Source: Chitinophagales bacterium (GTDB lineage: Bacteria; Bacteroidota; Bacteroidia; Chitinophagales; JADIYW01). From it: a stretch of DNA of 64,000 nt. The stretch spans positions 248,001-312,000 of the forward strand of contig JAMLHI010000001.1 of the NCBI GenBank assembly GCA_023957235.1, in the 5' to 3' direction. A program made the position numbers and the translations under genes. Under the pieces are notes generated by a model. That model worked only from the letters and a program-made list of their open reading frames with translations. It did not search any database and was not told the origin of the DNA. Positions 48,921 to 57,396 of this stretch are shown here, piece after piece. The stretch's first letter is position 1. Every line of letters starts with the position of its first letter.

Positions 48921-49304
48921 CTATTGATTTTTAAGCAATCCTTCATTCATTGCTTCCTCTAATTTATTTGTTATGAATACATTTCCGAAAGCACCAATTC
49001 CAATTACTTTTGTTTCTCCATCCCAACTAATTTTTGTCGTTGAAAACAAAATATAGTTATCTGTGCTAACAAGGTTGTCAATTATTATATCTACTAATGC
49101 TCCTCCAAATATCAATCCAAGGGCTTGACCAGCTTTTTCCCATTCATTTTTAGATTCAGAGCTACTTTCATTCATTGAATTTTGCATATAGGAGATTAGT
49201 TTGTTTTTAATGACTTCTTTATGCCTATCCTGGTTCGGATTTGTCAAAATTGCAATAAGGGCAACTATGCCAACTATTGCAAGTATTAAATAATTTCTTT
49301 TCAT
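48921..49304 (-). CDS. Small membrane-anchored protein, DUF4359-like
   Basis: This 127-residue protein has one N-terminal hydrophobic helix (YLILAIVGIVALIAIL), a polar helical stretch and a C-terminal beta-rich domain (NYILFSTTKISWDGETKVIG, then AFGNVFI) typical of DUF4359 proteins. Their function is not known; the layout suggests a periplasmic domain held by an uncleaved anchor. It stands alone between cassette-like sites in the 46-54 kb island. Confidence 0.6.
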   Translation of the reverse strand: MKRNYLILAIVGIVALIAILTNPNQDRHKEVIKNKLISYMQNSMNESSSESKNEWEKAGQALGLIFGGALVDIIIDNLVSTDNYILFSTTKISWDGETKVIGIGAFGNVFITNKLEEAMNEGLLKNQ

Positions 49305-49887
49305 TTTTTCTATTGGTGTTTATTTCCCTACTTAAAGCATTTCTGACTACACCCCTTTTTTAAGTGGTTGCTGGCTTCCTATTTTATGAATCCTGCCAAT
49401 ATTAATATTAATCAAATATTAAAATCAGGAGATTCGCTTGTATGTTTCATTTAGCTGTGTCGTTTCTCAAACTTACCCATAACGCCTATCTGTGAAAAAA
49501 AATCATTCACTGACTCATCCAAAAGTAGTAAAAGTTTTGTATTTTTAAAGTATAATATTTGTACAAAAAATGCCAATAATTATTGGTACTCACCGTGAGT
49601 ACACCGAAGTACCCAAGATGTGGCTTTTTTGCAGAAAATAGACTTTATATCAGCCATTTTAAGCCCTTTTATTTTCACCAGCAAAGTATAGCAGCCTAAA
49701 AATAAGTTCTCTTAAAAAGCAAATACAGGCTTTTCTTAGTTTTTTACGATTGGTATTTTTTAAGAAAAGGACGTTTTTCACAGCCTGACAGTTGGCGGTA
49801 TGGTCAGTAAGGGATTGTGGTCGATTTCCTGTCAAGTTACACAAAAAGTTAGAGCGGGCTACAATGCTTGAATATCCACTGAAACCC
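49305..49887. other. Non-coding stretch with an insertion element and cassette-core-like sequences
   Basis: There is no gene in these 583 bases. They hold insertion element copy B (49490-49783). It is flanked by CCATAACGCC at 49478-49487 and GGCGGTATGG at 49794-49803, complementary except for one base. Another core-like GGGCTACAATGCTTG lies at about 49857-49871. Confidence 0.6.
49490..49783 (+). mobile_element. Short insertion element, copy B (non-autonomous)
   Basis: This 294-base element has ends CTGTGAAAAA and TTTTTCACAG, perfect ten-base inverted repeats. The first 110 bases closely match copy C at 53855, including AAAGTATAATATTTGTAC and the start of a reading frame (ATGCCAATAATTATTGG). 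The interior then diverges and encodes nothing. It appears to be an internally deleted derivative of a transposon. It interrupts an almost palindromic cassette-site-like sequence. Confidence 0.75.
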
Positions 49888-50838
49888 TTATGGCATATAC
49901 ACTTTGTTAGCGGTTTGTGGCTCTTCTTCCAATACTGTCAGGTTAAACGATATCTTTGTTTGTTTTAATAACGATTCAATTCTTTTCTCTGCAAGGTCAA
50001 TATATTCTTTGCTTATGTCATATCCTACAAACTTTCTGTCAGTTTTTAAAGCAGAAACAGCAGTTGTTCCACTACCCATAAATGGGTCTAAGATAATATC
50101 GCCTTTAAAAGAATAAAGTTGAATTAATCTATTTGGTAATTCTTCGGGAAATGGTGCAGGGTGTCCAATTCTTCTCGCACTTTCAGCATTCATTGTCCAA
50201 ATTGACTTTGTCCATTCCATAAACTGCTCTTTTGAAATGGTGTTTTCTTTTTTTCCTTTTTCTCTTTTATAATCGCCTTTAGAAAAAATCAAAATGTATT
50301 CGTGGATGTCTCTCAATATTGGGTTAGCTGCACTTTGCCAACTACCCCAAGCTGTCGAAGGACTTGCACTTGCTGCTTTATTCCAAATGATTTCGCCTCG
50401 CATATTAAAACCAATATCTATCATCATTTTTGAAATGTAGTCAGATAGCGGTATGTAAGGTTTTCTCCCGAGATTAGCAACATTTATACAGGCTCGACCA
50501 CCATTAACGAGAACTCTATAAGTTTCTTTAAATGAATTTTCAAGAAGTTGTAAATATTCTTTTAAAGATAAATCTTCGTCATATTCTTTTGATACATTGT
50601 AGGGTGGAGAGGTTATCATTAAATGAACTGAATTGTCAGGCAATTCTTTCATATTCTCGGCAGAACCAAGAATAAATTTATTCTCTAATTTATCGGGAAA
50701 ATCTTTTTCGTTTTTATCAAGTACCTTTTTGTCCCCAAGCTCTGTATATAATTTAGAGTTATAAAATTTTGAACTATCGTGATTAATTCTTCCGTTTGTT
50801 CCGAAAGCACTTGTCTCTGTACCGTTTTGTCTTTTCAT
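49888..50838 (-). CDS. Type II DNA methyltransferase (beta class, TSPPY)
   Basis: This 316-residue methyltransferase has motif IV near residue 80 (LMITSPPYNVSKEYDED) and motif I near 255 (LDPFMGSGTTAVSAL), the beta order. TSPPY is usual for N4-cytosine enzymes but also occurs in N6-adenine ones. The stretch IIWNKAASASPSTAWGSW is a strongly conserved part of this subfamily. It follows the endonuclease gene with a one-base gap on the same strand and would protect the host from it. The recognition sequence cannot be inferred. Confidence 0.9.
   Translation of the reverse strand: MKRQNGTETSAFGTNGRINHDSSKFYNSKLYTELGDKKVLDKNEKDFPDKLENKFILGSAENMKELPDNSVHLMITSPPYNVSKEYDEDLSLKEYLQLLENSFKETYRVLVNGGRACINVANLGRKPYIPLSDYISKMMIDIGFNMRGEIIWNKAASASPSTAWGSWQSAANPILRDIHEYILIFSKGDYKREKGKKENTISKEQFMEWTKSIWTMNAESARRIGHPAPFPEELPNRLIQLYSFKGDIILDPFMGSGTTAVSALKTDRKFVGYDISKEYIDLAEKRIESLLKQTKISFNLTVLEEEPQTANKVYMP
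49906..49915 (-). repeat. Cassette boundary core, 3' side of the restriction-modification pair
   Basis: GTTAGCGGTT here is the exact reverse complement of AACCGCTAAC at 51767-51776. Read in the direction of the genes, the unit begins GTTAGCGG and ends CCGCTAAC, as a gene cassette begins and ends with its own complementary R' and R'' boxes. The core lies inside the 3' end of the methyltransferase gene. Confidence 0.5.
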
Positions 50839-50839
50839 T

Positions 50840-51700
50840 TTAGCTTCGGATTAAGTTTAAAAATTTTTCTGCTTTTGCAATGTCAGTTGCTTCTTGGCTT
50901 GCAATTCGAATTATTTCTCCCAATTTCAATTTTGAAATCATTGAAGAAAAATAATTCATATCATTAGTTACAAGTTCCTTGCAGTTGTTAAGTAGTTGCT
51001 CTCCGTTAAGAATAGTTTGAAAACCCAATTTGGGAGTGTTTTTAACATAGTCGGAATTGGTTGGGTTTGGATTTAATGACCAAAAACCTTGTATAACGCC
51101 CGAAGTTTTTAGAAAGTCCACCTTTTTAATGTAACTGTCAGTTATTGGACTGTTACCCAAAACAACAACTGGTATTTTTGTTGAAGCAATTCCAGAAACA
51201 CGAATGTTTATAGATTTTCCTATCGCTTTTAACATTGAATCAGAACGCAGTAAAGCAGGATTTCCTTTATGTTGCTTATAATCTCCAATTAATTCAACTT
51301 TATTCGGTTGTGTAAACTTGTAGTTCGATACAACACTCATTTTTATTTCAAAAAGCAGTTTAATGTTTTCAGGTTTTTGATTTGTTTGATTGGTTGTACA
51401 AAAAGCAAGGTCTGCACTTGATTGTCTTGACAAGCCAAGTTCATCACATACTACACTGTTAACTGCAAATAGTCCTAATTCATTTGCAATTGATTCAAAA
51501 AGAGTTTTACTCCATTTTTCTGTAAATTGTCCAATTAAAGAGTTTCTGCTTTGTAAAGTTTGCCCTTCGGCATCTGAACCTTTTGGTACATATGCAAAGT
51601 ATCCACCTTGCAGATTATAAAATAATTGTTCTGGCGATGCAAAGTTTTTGAGTGCTTCTGTAAAGAATTGAATTTCAGTATCGTTATTCCAAAGTGTCAT
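50840..51700 (-). CDS. Probable type II restriction endonuclease
   Basis: This 286-residue protein is placed by position: it precedes a TSPPY methyltransferase with a one-base gap. It has a PD-(D/E)XK-like pattern, Asp in QSSADLAFC and Glu-x-Lys in KLLFEIKMSV, separated by about 20 residues as expected. I do not recognise a named family or specificity. The nuclease comes first in the operon, the reverse of the dpn locus. The pair is bounded by complementary cores GTTAGCGGTT (49906) and AACCGCTAAC (51767). Confidence 0.72.
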   Translation of the reverse strand: MTLWNNDTEIQFFTEALKNFASPEQLFYNLQGGYFAYVPKGSDAEGQTLQSRNSLIGQFTEKWSKTLFESIANELGLFAVNSVVCDELGLSRQSSADLAFCTTNQTNQKPENIKLLFEIKMSVVSNYKFTQPNKVELIGDYKQHKGNPALLRSDSMLKAIGKSINIRVSGIASTKIPVVVLGNSPITDSYIKKVDFLKTSGVIQGFWSLNPNPTNSDYVKNTPKLGFQTILNGEQLLNNCKELVTNDMNYFSSMISKLKLGEIIRIASQEATDIAKAEKFLNLIRS

Positions 51701-51766
51701 AGTATTTTCTTTTTACAAAGATAGTCAATTTGTTCAGTTTATTTCTGTCTGTGTCTCTCTTGCCAT

Positions 51767-51776
51767 AACCGCTAAC
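51767..51776 (-). repeat. Cassette boundary core, 5' side of the restriction-modification pair
   Basis: AACCGCTAAC is the partner of the core at 49906. The truncated IS91-type gene begins at the very next base. ACCGCTAACTTGTCG here resembles ACCGATAACAAGTCG after the cat gene at about 12865. Confidence 0.5.
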
Positions 51777-52883
51777 TTGTCGATATGTCGCACAGCACAG
51801 CTTGGTGGTCAAGTCGAACGGTGTGATAATGCAACATGCAAACACGAACGTATTGCCTACAACTCATGCAGAAACAGGCATTACCCAAAGTGCCAATCAA
51901 GTAATCGTGAACGGTGGATTTTAGCCAGAGAAGAAGACTTGCTCAACGTTACTTACTTTCATGTAGTTTTTACGCTTCCCGAGGAAATCAATCCGTTTTG
52001 CTTGAAGTATCCAAAGGAACTTTACAACCTGCTTTTTGAAACGAGCAAGCAGACACTTTTTACCTTTGGAAATAACCCCAAACACCTTGGAGCGAAGATG
52101 GGAGCGATTTCTGTTCTTCATACGTGGGGACAAAATTTGAGCCTGCATCCACATGTTCATTTGATTGTTCCTGGTGGTGGATTTACCAAAGACGATGTAT
52201 GGAAAAGTAATGCATCAAAGGGTAATTTTTTGTTCTGTGCCAAGGCAATGGCGAAGGTTTACCGAGGGAAATTTATGGAAAAGTTACTCCTTTTCCTAAA
52301 AGAAAAAAACACGCCAATGAATGTTTCTCTGCGAAGAAAACTCTACGACAAAAACTGGGTTGTTTACACCAAAGAACCGTTTAAATCACCCGAAAATGTC
52401 ATTGAGTATTTGGGTAGATATTCGCATAAGATTGCCATTTCCAATCATAGAATAAAAGCGATAGAAAACGGAAGGGTAACTTTCTCTTTCAAAGATTACC
52501 GGCATGGAAGTATTACCAAAAATATGATTCTTGATGCAAGTGAGTTTTTGCGCCGTTTTTGTCTGCATATCTTGCCTTCAAGGTTTGTGAAAATCAGACA
52601 TTACGGTTTTTTAGCATCAAGAGTTAAACAAAAACTGAAAATACACCAAATGAAACAAGGTGTTTTGCCTAAAAAGCACAACTCCATTCACTCAAAATCA
52701 GACTACACAGAAATCGCAAAAGCTAGATTGGGCTTTGATGTCACGAGCTGTCCGTGTTGCAAAACAGGACGAATGGTCATCGTCATGCAGTTTGGGGCAA
52801 ATGGTGGGTTGGTGAGCTTGTCGAATCCACCGCCAAGCAATATCAATAATAAGCGTAATCTATTTAAAAACAACACTTTGTAA
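51777..52883 (+). pseudogene. IS91-family transposase, 5'-truncated
   Basis: About 368 residues remain. The protein begins within the zinc-finger region (CRTAQLGGQVERCDNATCKH, then NSCRNRHYPKCQ), so the usual N-terminal 20-40 residues are missing. The only start in frame is a TTG. The HUH-like motif HPHVHLIVPGGG and YLGRYSHKIAISNHRI, with the catalytic Tyr region of Y2 transposases, are intact. A CxxC pair (CPCCKTGRM) lies near the end. IS91 elements move by rolling-circle transposition and can carry adjacent genes. The truncation falls exactly at the cassette-like core. Confidence 0.8.
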
Positions 52884-53186
52884 ATTCTTCTAGGGGAGAA
52901 TAGGAATATTAATGCCCAAATTTTTAAAAAGTACCCATTTCAGAGCAAAAATGAATAAAAAGACCTTGCTTTCAGTTTGAAAAAGTAAAAATAAAGTAAA
53001 AGACGACAACTAAATTCAGTGAAAAATACTAAAATCTATTCAACTGATTTCTAAAAAAGCACATCACAACTTTCAAACTCCATAGCTTCTGGGAAAAGGC
53101 CAGCTGCGCATTTGTCAACAATCGTTTAAGCCGCAACTCCGCTGACGCTTCGTGGAGTTTAAACCTTATATGTTGGTGGCAGTTTT
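52884..53186. other. Gap with a long hairpin near its right end
   Basis: There is no gene in these 303 bases. The left two-thirds is AT-rich without clear structure. The hairpin at 53116-53175 is listed separately. Confidence 0.5.
53116..53175 (-). repeat. attC-like imperfect hairpin after the ParE toxin gene
   Basis: CAACA at 53116 pairs with TGTTG at 53171, GTTTAA with TTTAAAC further in, and CAACTCC with GGAGTT around the loop GCTGACGCTTCGT, giving an imperfect 60-base hairpin with bulges. Read on the minus strand it runs from CCACCAAC (R''-like) to GATTGTTGAC (R'-like), the architecture of an integron attC site folded as a single strand. Confidence 0.5.
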
Positions 53187-53486
53187 TTATTCGTTTAGTC
53201 TGTTTTTTAAGTCCATTCGTTCGTGCAAAATTCTGATTACTTCAATTTCATCTTTTGCAACTATTTGATAGAATATTATGTGTTTACCTGTTCTTAGCCC
53301 AAGTAAGTTACTGTTTATTTCGTCATATTCTTTCCCAAGCTCTGGATTTTTTCCAATCTGAATACAAGCAAATTCCAAAGCTGCATAATATTTGTCCGCT
53401 TGCCTTTCTGACCACTCTTCAAAAGTATAAAGCCAAATGTCGTTCAAGTCATCAATGGCTTCTTGTCGTAAGGTAACTTTAGCCAT
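53187..53486 (-). CDS. ParE/RelE-family toxin
   Basis: This 99-residue protein has the ParE/RelE fold: LRQEAIDDLNDIWLYTFEEW at the N terminus, YYAALEFACIQIGKNPELG in the middle helices, and the end strand HIIFYQIVAKDEIEVIRILH. ParE members poison DNA gyrase; RelE members cleave mRNA. Sequence favours ParE because its partner is ParD-like. It overlaps the upstream antitoxin gene by eight bases. Confidence 0.9.
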   Translation of the reverse strand: MAKVTLRQEAIDDLNDIWLYTFEEWSERQADKYYAALEFACIQIGKNPELGKEYDEINSNLLGLRTGKHIIFYQIVAKDEIEVIRILHERMDLKNRLNE

Positions 53487-53727
53487 TTCTTCTCTTTTCT
53501 TCTTTTAGCTTCTTTAAATTTTCTTTAAAGTCAAAATTCTCAACTCGTGGGCTGTCTAAACCTTTCTGAATTGCGGCTCTTAAAGCAATAACTTTACTTT
53601 CTTCATCTTCTAAAAGGCGAAGTCCTGCACGAACGACTTCACTGACATTTTTATAACGTCCTGCTGATACTTGACTACTTACAAATTGGTCAAAGTAATC
53701 TCCGAGTGATATTGATGTGTTTTTCAT
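53479..53727 (-). CDS. ParD-like antitoxin
   Basis: About 82 residues from the Met at 53727 (MKNTSISLGDYFDQFV). An ATG at 53796 would add 23 residues not typical of ParD. The ribbon-helix-helix domain is clear (SQVSAGRYKNVSEVVRAGLR), followed by the acidic and then basic helix that binds the toxin. It is translated just before the toxin with an eight-base overlap. The pair is bounded by TGTTGGTGGCAG (53171) and GCCACCAACAG (53840), so it looks like a cassette. Confidence 0.88.
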   Translation of the reverse strand: MKNTSISLGDYFDQFVSSQVSAGRYKNVSEVVRAGLRLLEDEESKVIALRAAIQKGLDSPRVENFDFKENLKKLKEEKRRNG

Positions 53728-53839
53728 TTTCTCTAAACTTTCTTCAAAGTTACCAATTTTTGGTAAGTCTGCAAAATTTTCAGTAAAAATTTTCAAATCT
53801 TTCCGTGAAGTGCTTGTTTAGACGTGGTTCTTTAAAATT

Positions 53840-53850
53840 GCCACCAACAG
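53840..53850 (-). repeat. Cassette boundary core, 5' side of the ParDE pair
   Basis: GCCACCAACAG is the reverse-complement partner of TGTTGGTGGCAG at 53171-53182. In gene direction the unit begins GTTGGTGGC and ends GCCACCAAC. This is the second unit in the island with its own matching pair of cores. Confidence 0.5.
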
Positions 53851-53854
53851 CAGT

Positions 53855-54120
53855 CTGTGAAAAAAATCATTCCCAGACACATTCAAAAGTAGTAAAAATT
53901 TTGTATTTTAAAAGTATAATATTTGTACAAAAAATGCCTATAATTATTGGTATCGACCGTGAGCAAATCAACTTTTCAAGTTTAGAAAAACGATATCCAA
54001 AGACAATGAAATTCGTTTTATCGATGCTTTTGTGGACAAGTTGGATTTTAAGCAATACGGAGAACTGGCTTTTGTTGGCTTTTACGATGGGTATTTTAGG
54101 ACAAAAGGACTTTTTTACTG
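53855..54120 (+). mobile_element. Insertion element, copy C, with transposase remnant
   Basis: About 266 bases running from CTGTGAAAAAAATC to TTTTTTACTG. The left 110 bases match copy B. From 53935 it encodes MPIIIGIDREQINFSSLEK, then, after a one-base frameshift near 53998, KDNEIRFIDAFVDKLDFKQY. The second part is the conserved N-terminal RFIDAFVD segment of IS1182/IS4-group DDE transposases. Only about 60 codons are left, so the element is dead. It starts six bases after the AAC of the ParDE boundary core. Both copies B and C are followed by CCTGA. Confidence 0.7.
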
Positions 54121-54257
54121 CCTGATGGTTTGCAATGTCTCCCTATTTTAGAACAAGACAAATTGGGACTTGTGTAACAATTACGATATTTTTAAAAATA
54201 GATGAGAATTCTTCTAATTGAAGAAATTGGCTTTATCTTTGACCAACTATCAATATC

Positions 54258-55505
54258 ATGGTAAAAATCCGTCCATTCAGAGGCCTAAGACCTCAAATAG
54301 AACTTAGTTCCAGAATTGCCTCCAAACCTTATGATGTCCTTAACTCTGAAGAAGCAAGGATTGAAGTACAAAAAGAGCCTCTTTCCTTTTTGCAAATCTC
54401 AAAACCTGAAGTGCATTTTGATAGTTCTATAAGTCCTTATGCAGACGAAGTATATGAAAAGGGAAATGAAATCTTTAAAAAATTTATTGCTGAAGGATAT
54501 TTGCAGAGAGATGAAGAAGCGTCTATGTATGTGTATTCTCAAGTGATGAATGGTCGCAGGCAGACGGGTTTAGTAGCTGGCTCGTCCATTGATGACTATT
54601 TCAACAATATCATTAAAAAGCACGAACTTACTCTCATAGCAAAAGAAAATGACCGTATTCGCCACATGAAGACTAAAATGGCTCAGCCTGGCATGGTGTT
54701 TTTGACTTATAGAAATATAGATGAAATAACTGCTATCATCAATAATATAATTGCAACTCCTCCTTTAGTCCATTTTGTAGATGAGCTTGATGTTACTCAT
54801 CAACTGTGGAAAATTAGCGATAGCACTATCACACATACCTTGCAAGATTTATTTGCTACTCGTGTTGAAGCCAGCTATATAGCAGACGGACACCATAGAT
54901 CTGCGGCATCTGCTAAAGTCGGAGCGGCTATCAGAGCTGCCAAAGGAGAATATACTGGGGAAGAACCTTTTAATTATTTTTTATCTTGTCTTTTCCCTTC
55001 TAATCAATTACAAATCATTGATTACAACAGAGTTATAAAAGACTTGAATGGTTACTCTTCCTCTGAGATTCTTGAAAAAATTCAAGAAAATTTTGAAATT
55101 GAAGTAAAATCAAAATTATATGCACCTACATCCTTACATGAATTCAGCATGTATCTCGATGGGAAATGGTATGCCCTTAAAGCTAAAGACCATACTTATG
55201 ATAACAATGATCCCATCAAATGTTTAGATGTTACTGTTTTAAGTCAATTCATTTTAGATCCTATTTTAGGAATTAAAGATCAAAGGACAGATAAACGAAT
55301 AGATTTTGTCGGGGGCATTAGAGGATTAGGAGAATTGAGCAAAAGGGTAGATAGTGGAGAAATGGCTATTGCTTTTGCATTTTTTCCTGTCACTTTAGAC
55401 CAATTGATGTCTATTGCTGACAATGGGATGATTATGCCTCCAAAGTCAACTTGGTTTGAACCCAAGTTGAAGTCAGGCTTAGTCATCAATCTCCTAGATG
55501 ACTAA
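54258..55505 (+). CDS. DUF1015-family protein
   Basis: This 415-residue protein begins MVKIRPFRGLRP and has the family marks SKPYDVLNSEEARIEVQ, the histidine-rich YIADGHHRSAASAKV near residue 215 and IIDYNRVIKDLNG. The conserved DGHHR suggests an enzyme or nucleotide-binding site. I recall homologues near serA/serC in some Bacteroidota, hinting at serine metabolism, but no such neighbour is here. The gene marks the return to core chromosome after the island. Confidence 0.85.
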   Translation: MVKIRPFRGLRPQIELSSRIASKPYDVLNSEEARIEVQKEPLSFLQISKPEVHFDSSISPYADEVYEKGNEIFKKFIAEGYLQRDEEASMYVYSQVMNGRRQTGLVAGSSIDDYFNNIIKKHELTLIAKENDRIRHMKTKMAQPGMVFLTYRNIDEITAIINNIIATPPLVHFVDELDVTHQLWKISDSTITHTLQDLFATRVEASYIADGHHRSAASAKVGAAIRAAKGEYTGEEPFNYFLSCLFPSNQLQIIDYNRVIKDLNGYSSSEILEKIQENFEIEVKSKLYAPTSLHEFSMYLDGKWYALKAKDHTYDNNDPIKCLDVTVLSQFILDPILGIKDQRTDKRIDFVGGIRGLGELSKRVDSGEMAIAFAFFPVTLDQLMSIADNGMIMPPKSTWFEPKLKSGLVINLLDD

Positions 55506-55590
55506 TAGAAGGAGATAGAACACTTTCCCAAGATAAATATATTTACTGTGTAAGTGTTAAAAATCAAGCATTTACCTTTTTTGAAAGGGT

Positions 55591-57390
55591 TTACTCTTTA
55601 AAGAAATTAATGAGAACTTGAGTTTTGGCTTTACCTATCAACTTTTCAATAGCTTCTGGACTTGTTGTTTTGATTTTTTTGACAGACCCAATTTTTTTCA
55701 ATAACAACTCTGCCGTTTTGGGTCCAATACCTGGAATATCTGTTAAGTTGGTTTTGATTGTTCCTCGTGATCGTTGGTCTCGGTGAAAGCTGATTGCAAA
55801 TCGATGGACTTCATCTCTAATATGTTGAATGACCTTTAGCGTTTCAGATTTTTTGCTGATATGCAAAGGATAGCTGTCTCCTGGAAAATATATTTCTTCT
55901 AATCTTTTTGCAATTGAAATCACCCTTATTTTCTGTTCTATTCCAAGCTCTGTAAGGGCATCCATAGCTTTACTCAACTGGCCTTTCCCTCCATCAATAA
56001 CAATCAGCTGTGGGAGGTCCCCTTTTTCTTCAATGATTCGCTTATACCTTCTATATACAATTTCTTTCATAGAGTCAAAATCATTGGGACCTTCAACGGT
56101 CTTGATATTGAAATGTCTATAATCAGCCCGACTAGGCTTAGTATTCTTAAAAACTGTCACTGCTGCAACAGGAAATGCTCCTTGAATATTAGAATTATCA
56201 AAACATTCTATGTGATAAGGGAGTACTTTCATTCTGAAATCCTCCTTCATTATCTGCAAGATTCTCTCTTCATTGGAAATGTTTGTATTCTTTTTGATTT
56301 CGTTATTCTTAATGAACATAGCATTCTTATGTGCTAAATCCAATAGCTTTTTTTTGTCTCCAATTTTTGGGATAGAAGATGAAAAATCTTTTAATCCATT
56401 CTCTTCGTCCAATTCAAATGGTAGAATCAGAGGCTCTTTATTTTCTATGTGTATAATTGTGTCAATAATAGCCTGTTCTAAAATATATTCCTTAGGCTCA
56501 TCTAATTTTCGTACTAAGATGATATTTTTTGCCTTGACAATTGTTCCATCATAAACATAGAGGTAATTGATATATGCCTTTTTTTCATCATCATGATAGC
56601 CAAAAACATGAAAATTGCCAAGTCCTGGATGAACGATATGGTTGCGAGCCATATAGTCATTCAGAAAAATCATTTTATTTTTCCATCTCTCTGCTTCTTC
56701 AAATTGAAGGAGCTTAGAAGACTCTTCCATCCTTTCTTTGAGTACTTGTCGGATAACTGACAATTTACCTCTAAGTATTGTCCGAATTTCTTCTATATTT
56801 TTCAGATAATCTTCCTCCGTCTGTCTGCCTTCACAGGGGCCAAGGCAATTACCAATATGAAATTCTAAGCATACTCTGTATTTCTTTGCTTGAATATTTT
56901 TAGGAGATAAATTGAGATCACAACTTCTGATAGGATAGAGTTGTTTGATGAGGTCCATCAACTCTCTGACATAATGCAAAGATGTATATGGTCCAAAATA
57001 CTCTGCTCCATCTTTGATATATTGTCGAGTAAAAAACACTTTAGGGAAATGCTCATTAGTGATTTTGATAAAAGGATAGCTTTTATCATCTTTTAAAGCA
57101 ATATTATATTTCGGTTGATATTGTTTAATCAGTGCATTTTCTAACAACAATGCATCTCTTTCTGTATTCACAACATTATGCTGTATATCAGCAATCTTTT
57201 TGACCAATAGTTTTGTTTTGGCAGATTGTTGAATGTCTCTGTTAAAATAACTAGCTACTCTCTTTTTAAGATTTTTTGCTTTTCCGATATATAATAAACT
57301 CCCTTCTTTATCATAATAACGATAAACACCAGGCAATTCGGGGAGCGCATTGACTACGTCCGCTATGGTAGGGAGTAGCTTGTCTTTCAT
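55591..57390 (-). CDS. uvrC: Excinuclease ABC subunit C
   Basis: This 599-residue protein makes both incisions in nucleotide excision repair. The domains appear in order: GIY-YIG nuclease (residues about 15-95, GVYRYYDKEGSLLYIGKAKN), a cysteine cluster (CLEFHIGNCLGPCEG), a UvrB-binding UVR motif near 210-245, an RNase-H-like domain (ECFDNSNIQGAFPVAAVTVF, then LIVIDGGKGQLSKA) and a C-terminal double helix-hairpin-helix (LTDIPGIGPKTAELLLKKIG). It is six bases downstream of the penicillin-binding-protein gene and may be its operon partner. Confidence 0.97.
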   Translation of the reverse strand: MKDKLLPTIADVVNALPELPGVYRYYDKEGSLLYIGKAKNLKKRVASYFNRDIQQSAKTKLLVKKIADIQHNVVNTERDALLLENALIKQYQPKYNIALKDDKSYPFIKITNEHFPKVFFTRQYIKDGAEYFGPYTSLHYVRELMDLIKQLYPIRSCDLNLSPKNIQAKKYRVCLEFHIGNCLGPCEGRQTEEDYLKNIEEIRTILRGKLSVIRQVLKERMEESSKLLQFEEAERWKNKMIFLNDYMARNHIVHPGLGNFHVFGYHDDEKKAYINYLYVYDGTIVKAKNIILVRKLDEPKEYILEQAIIDTIIHIENKEPLILPFELDEENGLKDFSSSIPKIGDKKKLLDLAHKNAMFIKNNEIKKNTNISNEERILQIMKEDFRMKVLPYHIECFDNSNIQGAFPVAAVTVFKNTKPSRADYRHFNIKTVEGPNDFDSMKEIVYRRYKRIIEEKGDLPQLIVIDGGKGQLSKAMDALTELGIEQKIRVISIAKRLEEIYFPGDSYPLHISKKSETLKVIQHIRDEVHRFAISFHRDQRSRGTIKTNLTDIPGIGPKTAELLLKKIGSVKKIKTTSPEAIEKLIGKAKTQVLINFFKE

Positions 57391-57396
57391 ATATGT

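Noticed and set aside
53092-53180. CRISPR-like repeat
   Set aside because: There is a single hairpin with no regularly spaced copies and no cas genes in the window.
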